Origin: Paramoeba atlantica
Taxonomy: Eukaryota; Discosea
Direction: 5' to 3'
Length of the DNA stretch: 64,000 nucleotides
Assembly: GCA_977017575.1 (NCBI GenBank)
Contig: CDRNVI010000030.1
Coordinates: forward strand, 434,001-498,000
Shown here: positions 1-9,726 of the stretch, one piece after another
Position numbering within the stretch: position 1 is the first letter of the stretch
How the letters are laid out: the number at the start of each line of letters is the position of its first letter
Made by a program: the position numbers and the translations under genes
The notes under the pieces: model-generated
Told to the model about the DNA's origin: nothing
The model's database searches: none
What the model saw: only the letters and a program-made list of their open reading frames with translations

Positions 1-129
1 GAAAAAAGAGAAAAACTTAAATTAAAGTTTCCCATTTATGATATCATAGGCAGGAAGTACGTCGTATGAAATACAGGACTTATATGGAACAAGTGATACA
101 TACGATATTGGTATAGATGCGTACAATAT

Positions 130-275
130 GTAAGCGAACTAGAAAGCTTACGAAAGGAGGTACCCGGCATCAAAATAGCAAGATGCTAAAGAACTAGGGC
201 ATTACACCTTTCCTATAGATGGATTTGCCCAATGCCAATAAAACAAGGCATCAAATAACTAGGGTAATGTCTGTC
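130..275 (+). repeat. Two covarying hairpin repeats (CCC-hairpin-ACTAGGG motif)
   Basis: Two successive units, about 60 bp apart, share one plan: CCC, a 5-bp hairpin with a 10-nt loop ending in (A/G)CAA, a 9-nt A-rich linker ending ACTA, then GGG able to pair with the CCC. The stems differ but still pair: GCATC/GATGC at 168-186 and ATGCC/GGCAT at 232-251. Unit 1 has a further outer stem GAAAGG/CCTTTC (152-157 with 207-212). A separate hairpin GTAAGC/GCTTAC lies just upstream (130-151). Three more units occur at 13190-13397. Paired changes in the stems point to a folded RNA or single-stranded DNA; function unknown. Confidence 0.6.
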
Positions 276-336
276 TAAAGTCCGGTGTCTTCTTATATGA
301 TTGAGCCAACCGCTCTCGTGCTAGAAGATTACTCCA

Positions 337-480
337 TTAATAAAAGTAAAGGTCTTAATAAAAGTAAAGGTCCTAATAAAAGTAAAGGTCTTAATAAAAG
401 TAAAGGTCTTAATAAAAGTAAAGGTCTTAATAAAAGTAAAGGTCTTAATAAAAGTAAAGGTCTTAATAAAAGTAAAGTCA
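337..480 (+). repeat. 18-bp minisatellite, about 8 copies
   Basis: Tandem units of TTAATAAAAGTAAAGGTC with one or two variant bases. The unit is a multiple of three, so both strands stay open through it and give NKSKGL or FTFIKT repeats; I do not regard those as proteins. Similar GGTCTTAACAAAA units occur twice near 46445. Confidence 0.9.
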
Positions 481-520
481 CATCTAGCAATGGTCAAAAA
501 CACCTTCGATGAGTACTCAT

Positions 521-640
521 ACAAAAAGGTTGATCTTACAAAAAGGTTGATCTTACTTTATAAAAAGTGTGTTCTTTATAAAAGTGTGTTCTTTATAAAA
601 AGTGTGTTCTTTATAAAAAGTGAATCAAAATCTCAAATTC
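521..640 (+). repeat. Two short minisatellites
   Basis: Two to three copies of a 17-bp unit (ACAAAAAGGTTGATCTT) are followed by four copies of an 18-bp unit, CTTTATAAAAAGTGTGTT. The second unit recurs near 16982, 48107 and 55913, where it sits in the 3' untranslated region of type B LINE copies. This stretch may therefore be a LINE 3' end remnant. Confidence 0.8.
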
Positions 641-984
641 AAGTTCGTTGACTACTGTGAGATCAATCAATTTATTTGATTAGTCAAATGGGCATGTGTA
701 TGATTGTTCCTAATGCATTGTAATTTTCAATAGGTAAAAATTTTAATGAAATTATATTTAATTTAATTTGAGGAATTCGCAAAGCATATTTTCAATCAGG
801 AGTTGAAATCAGGGTTGAAGAGAGGCGGTACGAGAAGGAAAAGTGGATGGAGTCGCGTGGGTAGTGTTGTCGCAGCGAGCTTTGTGTTAGGATAAAATGA
901 GAATAATAATAACAAGTAGAGCATTGCTGCGACCACTTGCGGACTGATATATATATATATATATGTATGTGGTACTAGAGTCGA
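641..984 (-). other. LINE-1 3' flank or 3' UTR
   Basis: No gene seen. AT-rich DNA with a (TA)n run at about 948-963 just beyond the LINE-1 stop. An inverted repeat, GTCGCAGC at 869-876 and GCTGCGAC at 926-933, could form a stem. The (TA)n run may mark the 3' tail of LINE-1, but the exact end is not visible. Confidence 0.4.
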
Positions 985-2133
985 TCAATGATTTAGTCCG
1001 CCAAGCCATTGTGCTGATGGAACGTACTTTCGAAGTTGCGTTGCAATGGTATATGCATTCATCTTCTCAATCTCGAGCTGGAAGGCTTCTTTCACGACTT
1101 TAACGTCTTGTTGTGATCGTTGGGCCAATAGAGACAAAAGGGTTTTCGTGTTTTTGTGTAGCTGCCCTAATTCGGTCATTGCCAGGCAGCTGAAACTTTC
1201 TTCTGGAATTCCTCCTTGCAGGACGTATTTCTTGTGTTTACGGTCAAGAGCATTCTGCATTAACTGTTCTGTGGAGGACTTGGTGTAGCTAGGGGCACAA
1301 CTGTGAACAACGGTGACGTCGTAGAGAATTTCTCCTGCATGAGACCACATAATGCCTAGGTCGGGACCGGAGCGTATGCGCCTGGCTCTGCATGGGTGAT
1401 TTTCGGAGAGCTCGTCAGAGACTGTTGCCTTACATTTAGTGCAGAAGAATGATGAATGTACTTGGCTCTACAACGTGAGCTAACCCTGCTTTGGCACACA
1501 GTTCTCCTAAGAAACGAACTAATCTTGTGTGTTTCTTTGTCGCATTGATTCCACAGCATTGCGTGCATCCAGGTATATGTTGAAATATCGTGTCGGACGT
1601 ATGTTCTGACAGGCATCCTGGGCACACGACTGTTTTTGGCATATTGTTGGGCACGATTCCTAGGCGCATCATTATACAAAATCGGAAGAGATATGGATTT
1701 ATGTAATTGCTGGTTGAATGTAGATGTTGAAAAGATGATGATCCTCGTTCCATCAGTTCGCTGAGGCGTTTATCCTTTTTGAGCTCGGTCGCAGTGCGTT
1801 TTTGCTCGGCTCGGATCGCTTTCATGGCCATTCGCTTGGATGTATCGTTTGTCAGGTTGGCGTGTTCGCTTTTGGTTCTGATTCGCTTGGATCCCGCAGT
1901 GACCACCGGAGCGTTGTAGGATTTTGATTGCTCTTCAATGGCCTTGCGAGAGGCAAGGAAAAAGTGCTTTTGTTTCAAGCATGACGGCGTGAGCCCGAGT
2001 CCCCCAAGATACTGTGGTAGAGTTGTTAGAGTTGTAGATGGGCCCGTCGAATTAAACCAAAGTTCAATGATACTCGTAACCTCTGCATCAAAGCGTTGTG
2101 CTAGTTCGAGAGTGGCGTCAGGTTTGTGGACTC
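985..2133 (-). pseudogene. LINE-1 C-terminal half: RT thumb, zinc motifs, endonuclease
   Basis: Minus-strand coding DNA resuming after the SINE with the RT thumb (DYHLRVHKPDATLELAQRFD). It continues to the CCHC zinc motif CPGC-x11-H-x4-C and a KH-rich segment. A frameshift near 1465 moves the frame, after which the second zinc motif (CTKCKAT), RRIRSGPDLGIMW and GEILYDVTVVH appear. This is the PD...D-x-TVVH nuclease of the restriction-like endonuclease group, which nicks the target DNA for target-primed reverse transcription. It ends in AQWLGGLNH, the type A ending. The nuclease motif itself is intact. Confidence 0.85.
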
Positions 2134-2147
2134 GTAGATGGTAGTCC

Positions 2148-2535
2148 AAATCCAAATCCAAATCATTCCGGATTGCTCCGGATGGTCACTGGCAAGCCAG
2201 ACCCTTCACAGACAGATTTGGAAGTTCCGAGGCCGACGTCCTCTACCAGTTTCCGCTTGTCCAAGGCGGCACCAACGTGCTGTTGCCAACACGTTGCGTC
2301 GACGGACTGTACGTCAACACGGCTCACCCAAGAGGTGTAAGCCGGGTAAGGGAGCTGGTTCCCTGAGGGGAGGGTCCGGGACGGTCCTCCGAGTACTGGG
2401 CCTAGTCGGTTCTCAGCCCATTCTCTTAGAGTGAGGCCGCCGGGGATATTGCGATGAGCGGGTTTGAACTCGCCGTCTGAGCACCATGTGCTTCAAACTT
2501 TGAATTCTTGCCACTCCGCCACCTCCGCCCTAGTA
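2148..2535 (-). mobile_element. tRNA-derived SINE inserted in LINE-1
   Basis: A 388-bp insert cuts the LINE-1 RT at RQDYHL. It is flanked by a 14-bp target duplication, GTAGATGGTAGTCC (2134-2147 and 2536-2549). Read on the minus strand, its head has a class II tRNA-like A box TGGCGGAGTGG (2511-2521) and a B box GAGTTCAAACCC (2460-2471). This is an internal RNA polymerase III promoter of the Ser/Leu tRNA kind. The body is GC-rich and the 3' end is a short (GGATTT)3 repeat rather than poly(A). It would depend on a LINE machinery for movement; which one is not shown. Confidence 0.7.
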
Positions 2536-2549
2536 GTAGATGGTAGTCC

Positions 2550-4474
2550 TGACGGGGGATCGTGCAGCGATTCAGAATTGCTAAGGAGAGGTTGCTTGGT
2601 CCCATTAGTCGTAAGCGACGGAAGAGGCACTTATGTTTGTCGAACTTCTTTAATAAGCATTCATTTACCATTCTATCCTGACCGATGTATGCGCCTAAGA
2701 TTTTTACTGCTGTCTGAGGATGTCCCACTCCCATGGTTTGCAGGATTTGAGGAGCACAGGGGGTATCCACTTTCTGAAACCATTCACATTTGCTGTAATT
2801 CACATGTAGACCGAGTAGTTTTGAAGACTCGTGTAAATGAAGGAAAGCCGTTTGGAGGGATATGGGATTAGTTGATGATAGCGTTATGTCGTCCATGTAA
2901 GCGCGCACTGTAACGTCTGGGAACGATTCCGCGATTTCTTTGAGTGAGTTTTGAATGAGTGCGCAAAAATATAGAGACGAGAGGGCAGAGCCTTGCCGAA
3001 CTCCGGAGGAACTTTTTACTATTGTATGGAGTGTGTTGTTGGTGAAGAAAAGTAGGTCAGAAGGCTCTCCGTATTCCAAATTGAAGATGCGCATAAATGG
3101 TTTAAAGATGTTGTTGTGAGTTAGTGCCTCAGATATTGCTTGACGGGAAGGGGTGTTGTATGCGCTTTTGTAGTCAACTGTTAGAATGGCGTGCCCCTTG
3201 TCGTATTCATCGATGAGTTCGTGGACAATACCTTCGCAGGCGTTCTTTTGCAGAATTCCTCGTTGCTCCGGCTCAAAGAATTTCTTGAGTTTTTCTTCGT
3301 TTCGGTTTAATAGAATAGACCCACATATCTTTAGCAGAGTTTCTCCGATTGCGATTGGTCTTATTCCGTTTTCTGGTTTGTTGATTGCCATGAGCCGGCA
3401 TCGAGTCAATCTTTCGCGTACCGACGGTGCGATGTCTCCGTTTACCATGTCTCGCAGCATATGACACAGAGCCGTGCTAGATTCTTCGTCATCTGCTAGT
3501 AGACGCAACATAGCCTCGCTCAAACCTGTTGGGCCTGGGGAGGCTCCCGGGGCCAACTTTTCAATTGCTGCTCGGAGTTCGTGTTTTTCGATAATCCCGG
3601 TTCGTGGATATTGGGCTGACGTGAGACTAGGACGTTCTCCCTCCGGGTGTAGATCCTTAAGCTTTGCTACCTTTTCGTCAATGCTGAGATTCGTGTCTAG
3701 ATATATGTTGTCGAGGATGCGGGTGGCTTTGCTCAAGTTTCCAGCTCTAGCTGTCCGTAGCGCGGAACGTATTGAGCGTTGGTCGGCCTCACGTTCTATT
3801 TTCTCATCTTGTGTGGTGAGGAACTCGTCCTTGCGTGTTGATCTGGTTTTCGGGTTGCTGTACTTTCGCTGGATCGCTTGCCGTACAGTAGCGAGTGAAT
3901 CACGTGGTGCGTTAAGAAATTTGTGCCAGACAGAGGTTTTTTCTGATGCGAGATGCAGCGCGGGATATCCTCGTAAGATCTCTCTAAAGATTGCTACGAC
4001 GTGGGATGCGAATGTCGGGTCTATGTCGGTGAAGGAGGGGAGTGGTTCTAGGTCGCCGCCTGCGTCATAATCTTGTACTTCGCCCAGATCTAACTGTGTC
4101 GATTGCGTAGCGATACGATTTAGTTTTATTGCGCGTAGTCGAAAAATATTTATCTTGTGTGATGCGGGTAGGTAGAGAAATCCTGATGGACTTGAACCAT
4201 TTTTCGGTGTGTAGGATATCTTCACCCTAACTGTGCCTTTCCGGGAATGGCGTGACACAACATCTCCGATAGAGTGAAAGACTTCATCGCAGTGTCTGAA
4301 TTTCCAATGCACTTCGCAGGTAGATCCTTTTCCCCATTGGCTTATAATTTTCACGACCTGATCGGGGGTCTTTAATGTGCTTGCTGCGAGATCGGTCAAA
4401 GTCAGCATGTCGTCGTCCGAAATGTCTGGTCCACTTGTGCATGAGTCACTTGAGTCTTGCTCGTCCTGTGACAT
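2550..4474 (-). CDS. LINE-1 N-terminal domain and reverse transcriptase
   Basis: About 640 residues of uninterrupted coding on the minus strand. Near the start lies the conserved LINE N-terminal domain (VVKIISQWGKGSTCEVHW, then FLYLPASHKINIFRLRAI), which I read as SH3/Tudor-like. After a helical linker (WHKFLNAPRDSLATVRQ) comes the RT: AxGASPGPTGLSEAML, GIRPIAIGETLLK, motif A LTVDYKSAYNTP, motif B GVRQGSALSSLYFCAL and the catalytic YMDD in VRAYMDDITLSS. The catalytic aspartates are present. The reading frame then runs into the SINE. Confidence 0.9.
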
Positions 4475-4624
4475 GTCTGCTTCTGCATGCTTCGCTTGCT
4501 GATGAGCTGGTGAGTTGGTAGTGCGAAGTATAACTTTGACTTTCTTTGGAGTTTGCTTTTTGTTTTTATGTGTGGTATTTTCTTTTCTGATTTTTATTTT
4601 AAATGCGGAGGGGTCTGATAGAGC

Positions 4625-4990
4625 TTAATCTGAGCTTTTGTTTCTTTGAACACTCGCGAAAGTAGCCTCTTCGCCGTACTCTTTGTGTTGGCCGGTATCT
4701 GCGGTTGGATTTTTCTCGATGCTGAGAGCGGCTTTCTCTGATTTCTCTGCCCAGTGCTGGGGTATATGTTGTGGAATGGAGGTCGTGTACTTGAGTTCGT
4801 CGTAGTTGCTGGTTGCTTGAATGAGTTTGTCGTTGGCTTTGAACTGGTCCCATGAACCAATCTCATGTCTATTCGCTTCTTCGGTGAAGTTCAAGTTGTT
4901 CTCCTGTACGCCAGTGCTCCTAACAGTTGCAGTGGTCTGCCGATTCTCCGACGGCGTACGTTGCGCCGCCCGCGAGGAAGGAACTGACAT
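4625..4990 (-). CDS. LINE-1 N-terminal ORF segment
   Basis: Starts with MSVPSSRAAQ 22 bp downstream of the SL relic, so this ATG is the first one in the presumed mRNA. The segment is about 120 residues, polar and low in recognisable motifs. It stops at 4625, about 150 bp before the conserved N-terminal domain resumes in another frame. In the intact LINE-4, roughly 160 residues precede the same domain in one ORF, so this is probably the same region split by decay. Function unknown. Confidence 0.6.
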   Translation of the reverse strand: MSVPSSRAAQRTPSENRQTTATVRSTGVQENNLNFTEEANRHEIGSWDQFKANDKLIQATSNYDELKYTTSIPQHIPQHWAEKSEKAALSIEKNPTADTGQHKEYGEEATFASVQRNKSSD

Positions 4991-5011
4991 AATAAAATAA
5001 TAATAATAATA

Positions 5012-5047
5012 CAACAAGGTACAGAAATACCTTTGTCATCTAGAAAA
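5012..5047 (-). other. Spliced-leader relic at LINE-1 5' end
   Basis: Read on the minus strand it ends ...TTTCTGTACCTTGTTG, immediately followed by the AT-rich LINE-1 leader and ATG. The upstream half is degenerate, with about 3 nt missing compared with the best copies at 8600 and 50708. Interpreted as a trans-spliced leader copied into DNA with the LINE RNA. Confidence 0.7.
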
Positions 5048-5158
5048 CGAGTACGCCCTCCGGGGGCTGGTCCTTCGAAAATCAAAAATAGAAGCCTTAA
5101 AGGGAGCTATGTATCGCAGAGCATGTCCGGCGCAGAGAGCGAATCCCTTAGGCTTGAC

Positions 5159-6240
5159 TAATAGTTTACGAGATGAAATTTAGGCGAGGGCTATTTACGT
5201 TTAATAACCTGGCCCTTCGGGGCACATAAATATATGAACTTATGATATGGCCCTTCGGGGCACATGTATTATTAGTTTCTTCTTTCTCATATTCTTCAGT
5301 TTATGACTTTCAAACATCAACATATTTAGTAGACTTTATTTCCTTTTTGTAGCTGTACACGAGTTTCGAGGAGTTTTTTTAGCTCCATTAAAGTGTAACT
5401 TGTGCTCCTTCGGTTGTTCGTGATGTGCTCGAAATTATAAGGTGTGGGACTGGTCATCCCCATTTTGTACTTTCGCAGGACACGTTTGTTTGATCTTTGA
5501 TACGAGCGACCGGGTATGATACGTGTGAGCGGGTTCGGAGGCTGCGGGGTGTGGGGGGCTGAGCCCCTTCACTTCGTACTACTAGTATTTAATATTTACG
5601 TTATAGCGCGCAAGGCCTTTTTTCATTCATTTTGGAAATATTTAGGTGAACTCATATTTCAGGGCTGAGTAATGCGAACTATTTTCAGAGTCTTATTTCT
5701 TGATGAGTATATCTATTTTTATATCATTTTAACTTTACTTGATGCTGCTGTGAGCCCTCGCCGTGGATTTCTAATAGTTTACGAGATGAAATTTAGGCGA
5801 GGGCTATTTACGTTTAATAACCTGGCCCTTCGGGGCACATAAATATATGAACTTATGATATGGCCCTTCGGGGCACATGTATTATTAGTTTCTTCTTTCT
5901 CATATTCTTCAGTTTATGACTTTCAAACATCAACATATTTAGTAGACTTTATTTCCTTTTTGTAGCTGTACACGAGTTTCGAGGCCCACCCACCAACCCC
6001 CAGCCTCGGCTGCGGGGTGTGGGTGGCTGAGCCCCTTCACTTCGTACTACTAGTATTTAATATTTACGTTATAGCGCGCAAGGCCTTTTTTCATTCATTT
6101 TGGAAAGATTTAGGTGAACTCATATTTCAGGGCTGAGTAATGCGAACTATTTTCAGAGTCTTATTTCTTGATGAGTATATCTATTTTTATATCATTTTAA
6201 CTTTACTTGATGCTGCTGTGAGCCCTCGCCGTGGATTTCC
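5159..6240 (+). repeat. Tandem terminal repeats of the DIRS remnant
   Basis: Two direct copies: 5159-5770 and 5771-6240. Each begins TAATAGTTTACGAGATG, contains two GGCCCTTCGGGGCACA blocks and ends in CCTCGCCGTGGATTTC. The first is longer in its middle part. GC-rich inverted segments (GGCTGAGCC, GCCCTTCGGGGC) would fold into hairpins. The arrangement fits the split direct repeats of PAT/Kangaroo-like DIRS elements. Confidence 0.75.
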
Positions 6241-6256
6241 CATATAAAAAACCTCA

Positions 6257-6992
6257 TTGGAAGTTCGGCGCTATTCACCGAAGAGAAAATCCTTTCTAGC
6301 AATCTATTGGCTCTCGGGTCAACGCCCGGGAGATTTAATGCGTCAGAAAGTGAAAGATGTGGCCATGAGTACGATAAACAACGAATTGCAAGTCAACCTA
6401 TGGATGTATCAGCACTGCAAAAACACGAATACTCAAGAAAGGCTATCTCCTCGGTGTGTGAGAATGTTCGTACCGGGATTTTGGAGGAAATTGATCGAGA
6501 ATCATGTTTGGAACAGCCGGCAAAATGCATCCGAAAATTTATTCCCGATAGATCTTCGTCGCATCGACCAACAGATACGGCAAATTCCGGTCGACAATTA
6601 CCACCCATTGCTCAAGGAACACCATACGTTGTATTCGATAAGACGAGGCTCCCTTCAGCACCTCGCTGCATCGGGGATAAGTGCCAGGGAAATTCAACAT
6701 CTCACTCGTCATGTATCGGAATCGTCCCTGCGGGCCTACCTAGGGTCGTTTCTAGATCCGCATGCAGTGGCGGGGCTCGAAACAACACGCATGCTGGGAC
6801 GCGACGCGAGAGTTCCCCACGAACACCCCGAAGCGGAAACGTCAAATCATCGAGCAATACCCACCTTGGCGATCGAACCTCCAGAAGAAATGTTAATCGA
6901 TCCTCCAGAAGAAACAGTGGGCCAAACGGGAAACAGGAGCGGCAACACTCGGTCCTATACTTTTCTCGCTCACTCAATTGGTCAGTTACATG
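6257..6992 (+). pseudogene. Tyrosine recombinase remnant of DIRS element (fossil)
   Basis: Encodes the C-terminal catalytic part of a tyrosine recombinase, recognised from the family signature around YSIRRGSLQHLAASG, QHLTRH and a following RAYLG. Such enzymes integrate the circular cDNA of DIRS-type elements. It is a broken fossil part; the rest of the element is absent here. Confidence 0.7.
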
Positions 6993-7504
6993 TTTTTTTT
7001 TTTTTTACCATCGTTTTTTGTAAGATACACTTTTTGAATATCACTTTTCAACCTGGAATAACAATCCTTCTGTGCAGAAAATCCTTTTATAAATAAAATA
7101 TCTTTTTTTTTTTGACGAAGGTAACTATATTTAGATATATTCGCTATCATTTGTGCAAAGGGGCGATTATTCGAAAATTTTGATTTTGCTAATTTTTTTT
7201 TCTAATTATGTAAAGGGAAGGGTGGTGATCCAAAATTTTCGAGTTGCAAAGTAAAGTAAAAGCTTTATTAACTTTTGCAAAAAGTTTTAACTTATGGAAA
7301 TTGTTTCTAATGTTCAATAAAATAAAATCATATATTTCGTCTGAACGATTACCTGACTTTCCGAGTATAATTACTAACACAAGTTTACATTTTTGTCATT
7401 GTGATATTTGTCCTTCAGGAAAATAACCATAAAGTAAAGTAAAGTGCTCAGTTTGCGTTTACTGGGAAAGATTAGTTGTGTTAATAAAACCGTTTAAGGA
7501 AAGA

Positions 7505-8230
7505 TTAGTTACTTAGTCCGCCTATCCAGTTGCAGTGTGGGATCACGTCTCTTAGTTGGCATACAACTGTGTATGCATTGAATTTTTCAACTGCTAGTCG
7601 GAAGGCATCGCGTGTGTCTTTAGGATTGAGGTGTGCCCGTGCTGCTAAAACAGAGATGAGTCTTTTAGTGTCTTCATGGAGAAGCCCACAATCAGTCACC
7701 GCTAAGCATTTGAACGCCTCTGGTTCCAAACCATTCTGTTCTACATACTTTTTATTTTTCCTGGCCAGTGCGTTTTCCATTAGTTGTTCAGGGGTGAACT
7801 TTGCATTTGACACCGTACAAGTATGTACAACAGTTACGTCATACAATATCTCTCCCTGGTGAGGCCACATTATTCCCAAGTCAGGACCAGAACGTATCCG
7901 ACGCGCTCTACACGCATGTCGTTCAGCTGCATCTGCAGAAATACTTGCCTTGCACTTTGTGCAATTGAATGAAGCATGTACTCGAGGTTCGACCACGTGA
8001 GGGAGCCCAGCCTTGGTGCATAAATCTGAAAGCAAACGGATCAGGTGTGTGTGTTTCTTCGTGGTGTTCATACCTGAACATTGTGCGCAGCCCGCAACAT
8101 GATGAAGAAGGCCGTTTCCTTCTTGCTGTGACCCGCATCCCGGACAATGGCAAATCCCTGAGGCTTTCGGGAGTGATATCCCCAATCGCATCATTATGGA
8201 ATATCGGAAAAGATAGGGATTGATGTAATC
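7505..8230 (-). CDS. LINE-2 C-terminal endonuclease part
   Basis: Continuous coding from YINPYLFRYSIMMRLG through a zinc motif (CPGCG...H..GCAQC), the KH segment (NTTKKHTHLIRLLSDLC), the second zinc motif (FNCTKCKASI...HACRARR), the nuclease RSGPDLGIMW and GEILYDVTVVH, to the ending CNWIGGLSN. This is the restriction-like endonuclease that cuts the integration site. The stop is followed by a 3' UTR of about 0.5 kb. The other half of the protein lies past the insertion, resuming at 10129. Confidence 0.88.
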   Translation of the reverse strand, partial: DYINPYLFRYSIMMRLGISLPKASGICHCPGCGSQQEGNGLLHHVAGCAQCSGMNTTKKHTHLIRLLSDLCTKAGLPHVVEPRVHASFNCTKCKASISADAAERHACRARRIRSGPDLGIMWPHQGEILYDVTVVHTCTVSNAKFTPEQLMENALARKNKKYVEQNGLEPEAFKCLAVTDCGLLHEDTKRLISVLAARAHLNPKDTRDAFRLAVEKFNAYTVVCQLRDVIPHCNWIGGLSN

Positions 8231-8244
8231 GGCTAGGGGGGACC

Positions 8245-8325
8245 TTCGATGAGTACTCATCGTAAGTTGTAGACTTTCGATGAGTCTCACGGAAAGTTGT
8301 AGACTTTCGATGAGTACTCATCGAA
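8245..8325. repeat. Left palindromic arm of alpha-1
   Basis: Three sites start at 8245, 8276 and 8306. The outer two are full palindromes, TTCGATGAGTACTCATCGAA (the first with TA in place of the last AA). The middle is half-kept (TTCGATGAGTCTCACGGAA). Spacers read AGTTGTAGAC. Probably a binding array for a transposase dimer. Confidence 0.8.
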
Positions 8326-8429
8326 GGTGTTTTTGACTTTTTCAATTTTTCGTATTTTATCAATTTTTTGCGAAGGGCCAACTGTGAGCGTAGCCCTGGG
8401 ACATAATAATATTTTTTGGCGACCCGTGC

Positions 8430-8575
8430 GCTCCATGCGGAGGTGGTGGATATTGGCACGGCGGGCGGAGGAGGAGTTGGCATCACGGCCTTCTTTTTCC
8501 GGCGGGCAGGAGGGAGCGGCAAAATCTCAGGACTACTCCTGATTCTTTTGCTTGGGAGCGTGTGAACACTCCCAT
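8430..8575 (-). pseudogene. LINE N-terminal fragment inside alpha-1
   Basis: Starts with MGVFTRSQAKESGVV, matching the MGMLTRAKAKETGVAPVVQ start of other LINE copies here. The next block, LPPARRKKK, is in a shifted frame. It lies just downstream of an SL relic (8600-8635), as in other LINE 5' ends. Truncated after about 45 codons. Confidence 0.7.
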
Positions 8576-8599
8576 GAAAGGTAAAAAAAAGTAAATAAT

Positions 8600-8635
8600 C
8601 AACAAGGTACAGAAACTGTATCTTTATCGTTAAAG
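8600..8635 (-). other. Full-length spliced-leader relic (36 nt)
   Basis: One of the two best copies in the window: minus strand CTTTAACGATAAAG, then ATACAGTTTCTGTACC, then TTGTTG. It joins directly to the leader of a LINE N-terminal ORF. Upstream of it is the dispersed repeat that begins at 8636. Confidence 0.8.
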
Positions 8636-9060
8636 ATTATTGTACGTGTGCTTCTCTCTAGATTCGTGGGAAGCAATTTGCGAAGCTCAACTACTTGATA
8701 ACAAATTTTAGTACCCATTTTGGCCGCGCGGGGGCCCCCGCGTGAGCGGGGGTGCGCGCGGCCGCGAAACGGCGAGGGCCCGCGTGAGCGGGCCTGAGCC
8801 GTACCCCGCGTAGGATTCCCCTGTGCGTCGTTAGTGGGAAGCAATTTGCGAAGCTCACTGAATTTCGTAGTTTTCGCTACGGAGGCGTTGTCAACGTATG
8901 TAGTGAAGTGTAGGATACTGAACGCACGGAAAATGAAAATCAAAAAAAAATCTTGGGTGTTCCACAAAAGTCCTTGACTTCCACCGTAAATTTCCGTTCG
9001 TTGAGAACTCAACGAACGTACCCCCAACCCGTCTACCCCTTCCGCAGGATTGTCCAGAGG
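8636..9060 (+). repeat. Dispersed GC-rich structured repeat (copy 1 of 4)
   Basis: Shared with about 28700-29190 (minus), 31600-32120 and 32590-33115. It contains two hairpins capped by a GTGA (GNRA) loop: CCCCCGC/GCGGGGG at 8735-8752, extended by GGCCGCGCG/CGCGCGGCC (8722-8763), and GGCCCGC/GCGGGCC at 8777-8794. The GNRA sense is the plus strand here. Flanking copies of GGGAAGCAATTTGCGAAGC bracket the hairpins. Open frames across it are by-products of composition. Confidence 0.75.
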
Positions 9061-9149
9061 CAAGGCCCAACTGTGAGCGTAGCCCTGTTGTTTTTTGTAA
9101 GACGGATTCTTCAGCTATTTTGCCGGTTTTAACGTAGGTATCATGTTTC

Positions 9150-9720
9150 CGTTACGTTGATGACCATCAGACTATGTTTTGATGTTCATGCGCTCGTTGG
9201 CGCAGAGATACAGCCCTTGATGCGACAGCCGATATCATCGGCACAATCCGTATTGACGGATGTCGCACCAAGGGGGTTTAGCTCGGACTCTGTCGGTAGA
9301 GGGGGTCCAGGCAACTCGCCCTCTCTTTACGCAGCCGGAGGGGCGCACTGCAACCGACTCGGTCCCAGTCGGTAGAGGTGGTCCAGGCAACTCACCACCT
9401 CTTTACGCAGCCGGAGGGGCGCACTGCAACCGACCGCTGCCTCGCGATAAGACGAGGCAGAGCCACGCCCAGTGGTCCTCAAGGGAGGCCACCATGGCGC
9501 ATGGCTCCCCGGGAAGAAAAGGGCGCGAAGGGAAGAAAGCCGGGGAGGGAAGAAAACCCACTCAAGGAGTGAGCCGGGAAGGGGTGATGGGGTGGAAGCG
9601 CGTCCCCTACTTCGCCGAGAAAGAGGGACAGTTTCGGTCTTAGTGCCGGCCGGCAACGGGCATATAAAACAGTAAGATTATGCCCGTTGCCGGGGAAAGA
9701 AAAGATGAACTAAAGGGAAA
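9150..9720. other. Densely structured, RNA-like region
   Basis: No convincing protein. It holds a three-way junction (TGCGACA 9221-9227 with TGTCGCA 9261-9267, enclosing GCCGAT/ATCGGC and TCCGT/ACGGA hairpins). It also holds a 76-bp direct repeat (9292-9367, 9368-9434) with an outer stem GTCGGT/ACCGAC and an inner stem that changes from a G-U-containing form to AGAGGTGG/CCACCTCT with pairing kept. A hairpin CTGCCTCG/CGAGGCAG follows, then a perfect 15-bp stem (9650-9664 with 9679-9693). On the minus strand it follows an SL relic, so it may be a trans-spliced transcript or the body of a retroposon. Not matched to any RNA class I know. Confidence 0.45.
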
Positions 9721-9726
9721 ATGTAC

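Larger units (their letters stand above)
985..5047 (-). mobile_element. LINE-1: type A non-LTR retrotransposon, decayed
   Basis: A nearly full-length LINE on the minus strand with an SL relic at its 5' end (5012-5047), an N-terminal region, RT and a C-terminal restriction-like endonuclease. It is interrupted by a SINE at 2148-2535. The reading frame is broken near 4625 (end of the N-terminal ORF) and by a frameshift near 1465. It is therefore probably inactive. No target-site duplication could be assigned because the 3' end is unclear. Confidence 0.9.
5159..6992 (+). mobile_element. DIRS-order YR retroelement remnant (fossil)
   Basis: Fossil of a tyrosine-recombinase retroelement. Parts present: two tandem terminal-type repeats (5159-6240) and a recombinase-domain remnant (6257-6992). 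It is broken: the RT/RNase H and gag-like parts are missing, and it is cut at its right side by the 3' end of LINE-2. A third copy of its terminal repeat lies at 11616-11881. It is older than the nearly intact DIRS pair at 34-44 kb. Confidence 0.7.

Noticed and set aside
163-275. Telomere repeat (CTAGGG)
   Set aside because: CTAGGG is isolated and part of a stem in each hairpin unit, not tandem.
285-512. ORF encoding NKSKGL repeats
   Set aside because: Product of an 18-bp minisatellite; both strands are open because the unit is a multiple of three.
2460-2535. Functional tRNA gene
   Set aside because: A and B boxes are present, but no complete cloverleaf or clear anticodon arm; the target duplication and tail make it a SINE.
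5012-5047. LINEs inserted into SL RNA genes, as SLACS or CZAR do
   Set aside because: The SL 3' end joins the LINE leader, no SL intron follows, and in LINE-4 the SL lies inside the target duplication.
8600-8620. AACAAGGTAC as the 3' end of a small-subunit rRNA
   Set aside because: The flanking sequence does not match rRNA; read on the other strand it is the SL 3' end before LINE ORFs.
9292-9434. HDV-like or hammerhead ribozyme
   Set aside because: Stems covary, but I see neither the hammerhead core nor a convincing double-pseudoknot layout.
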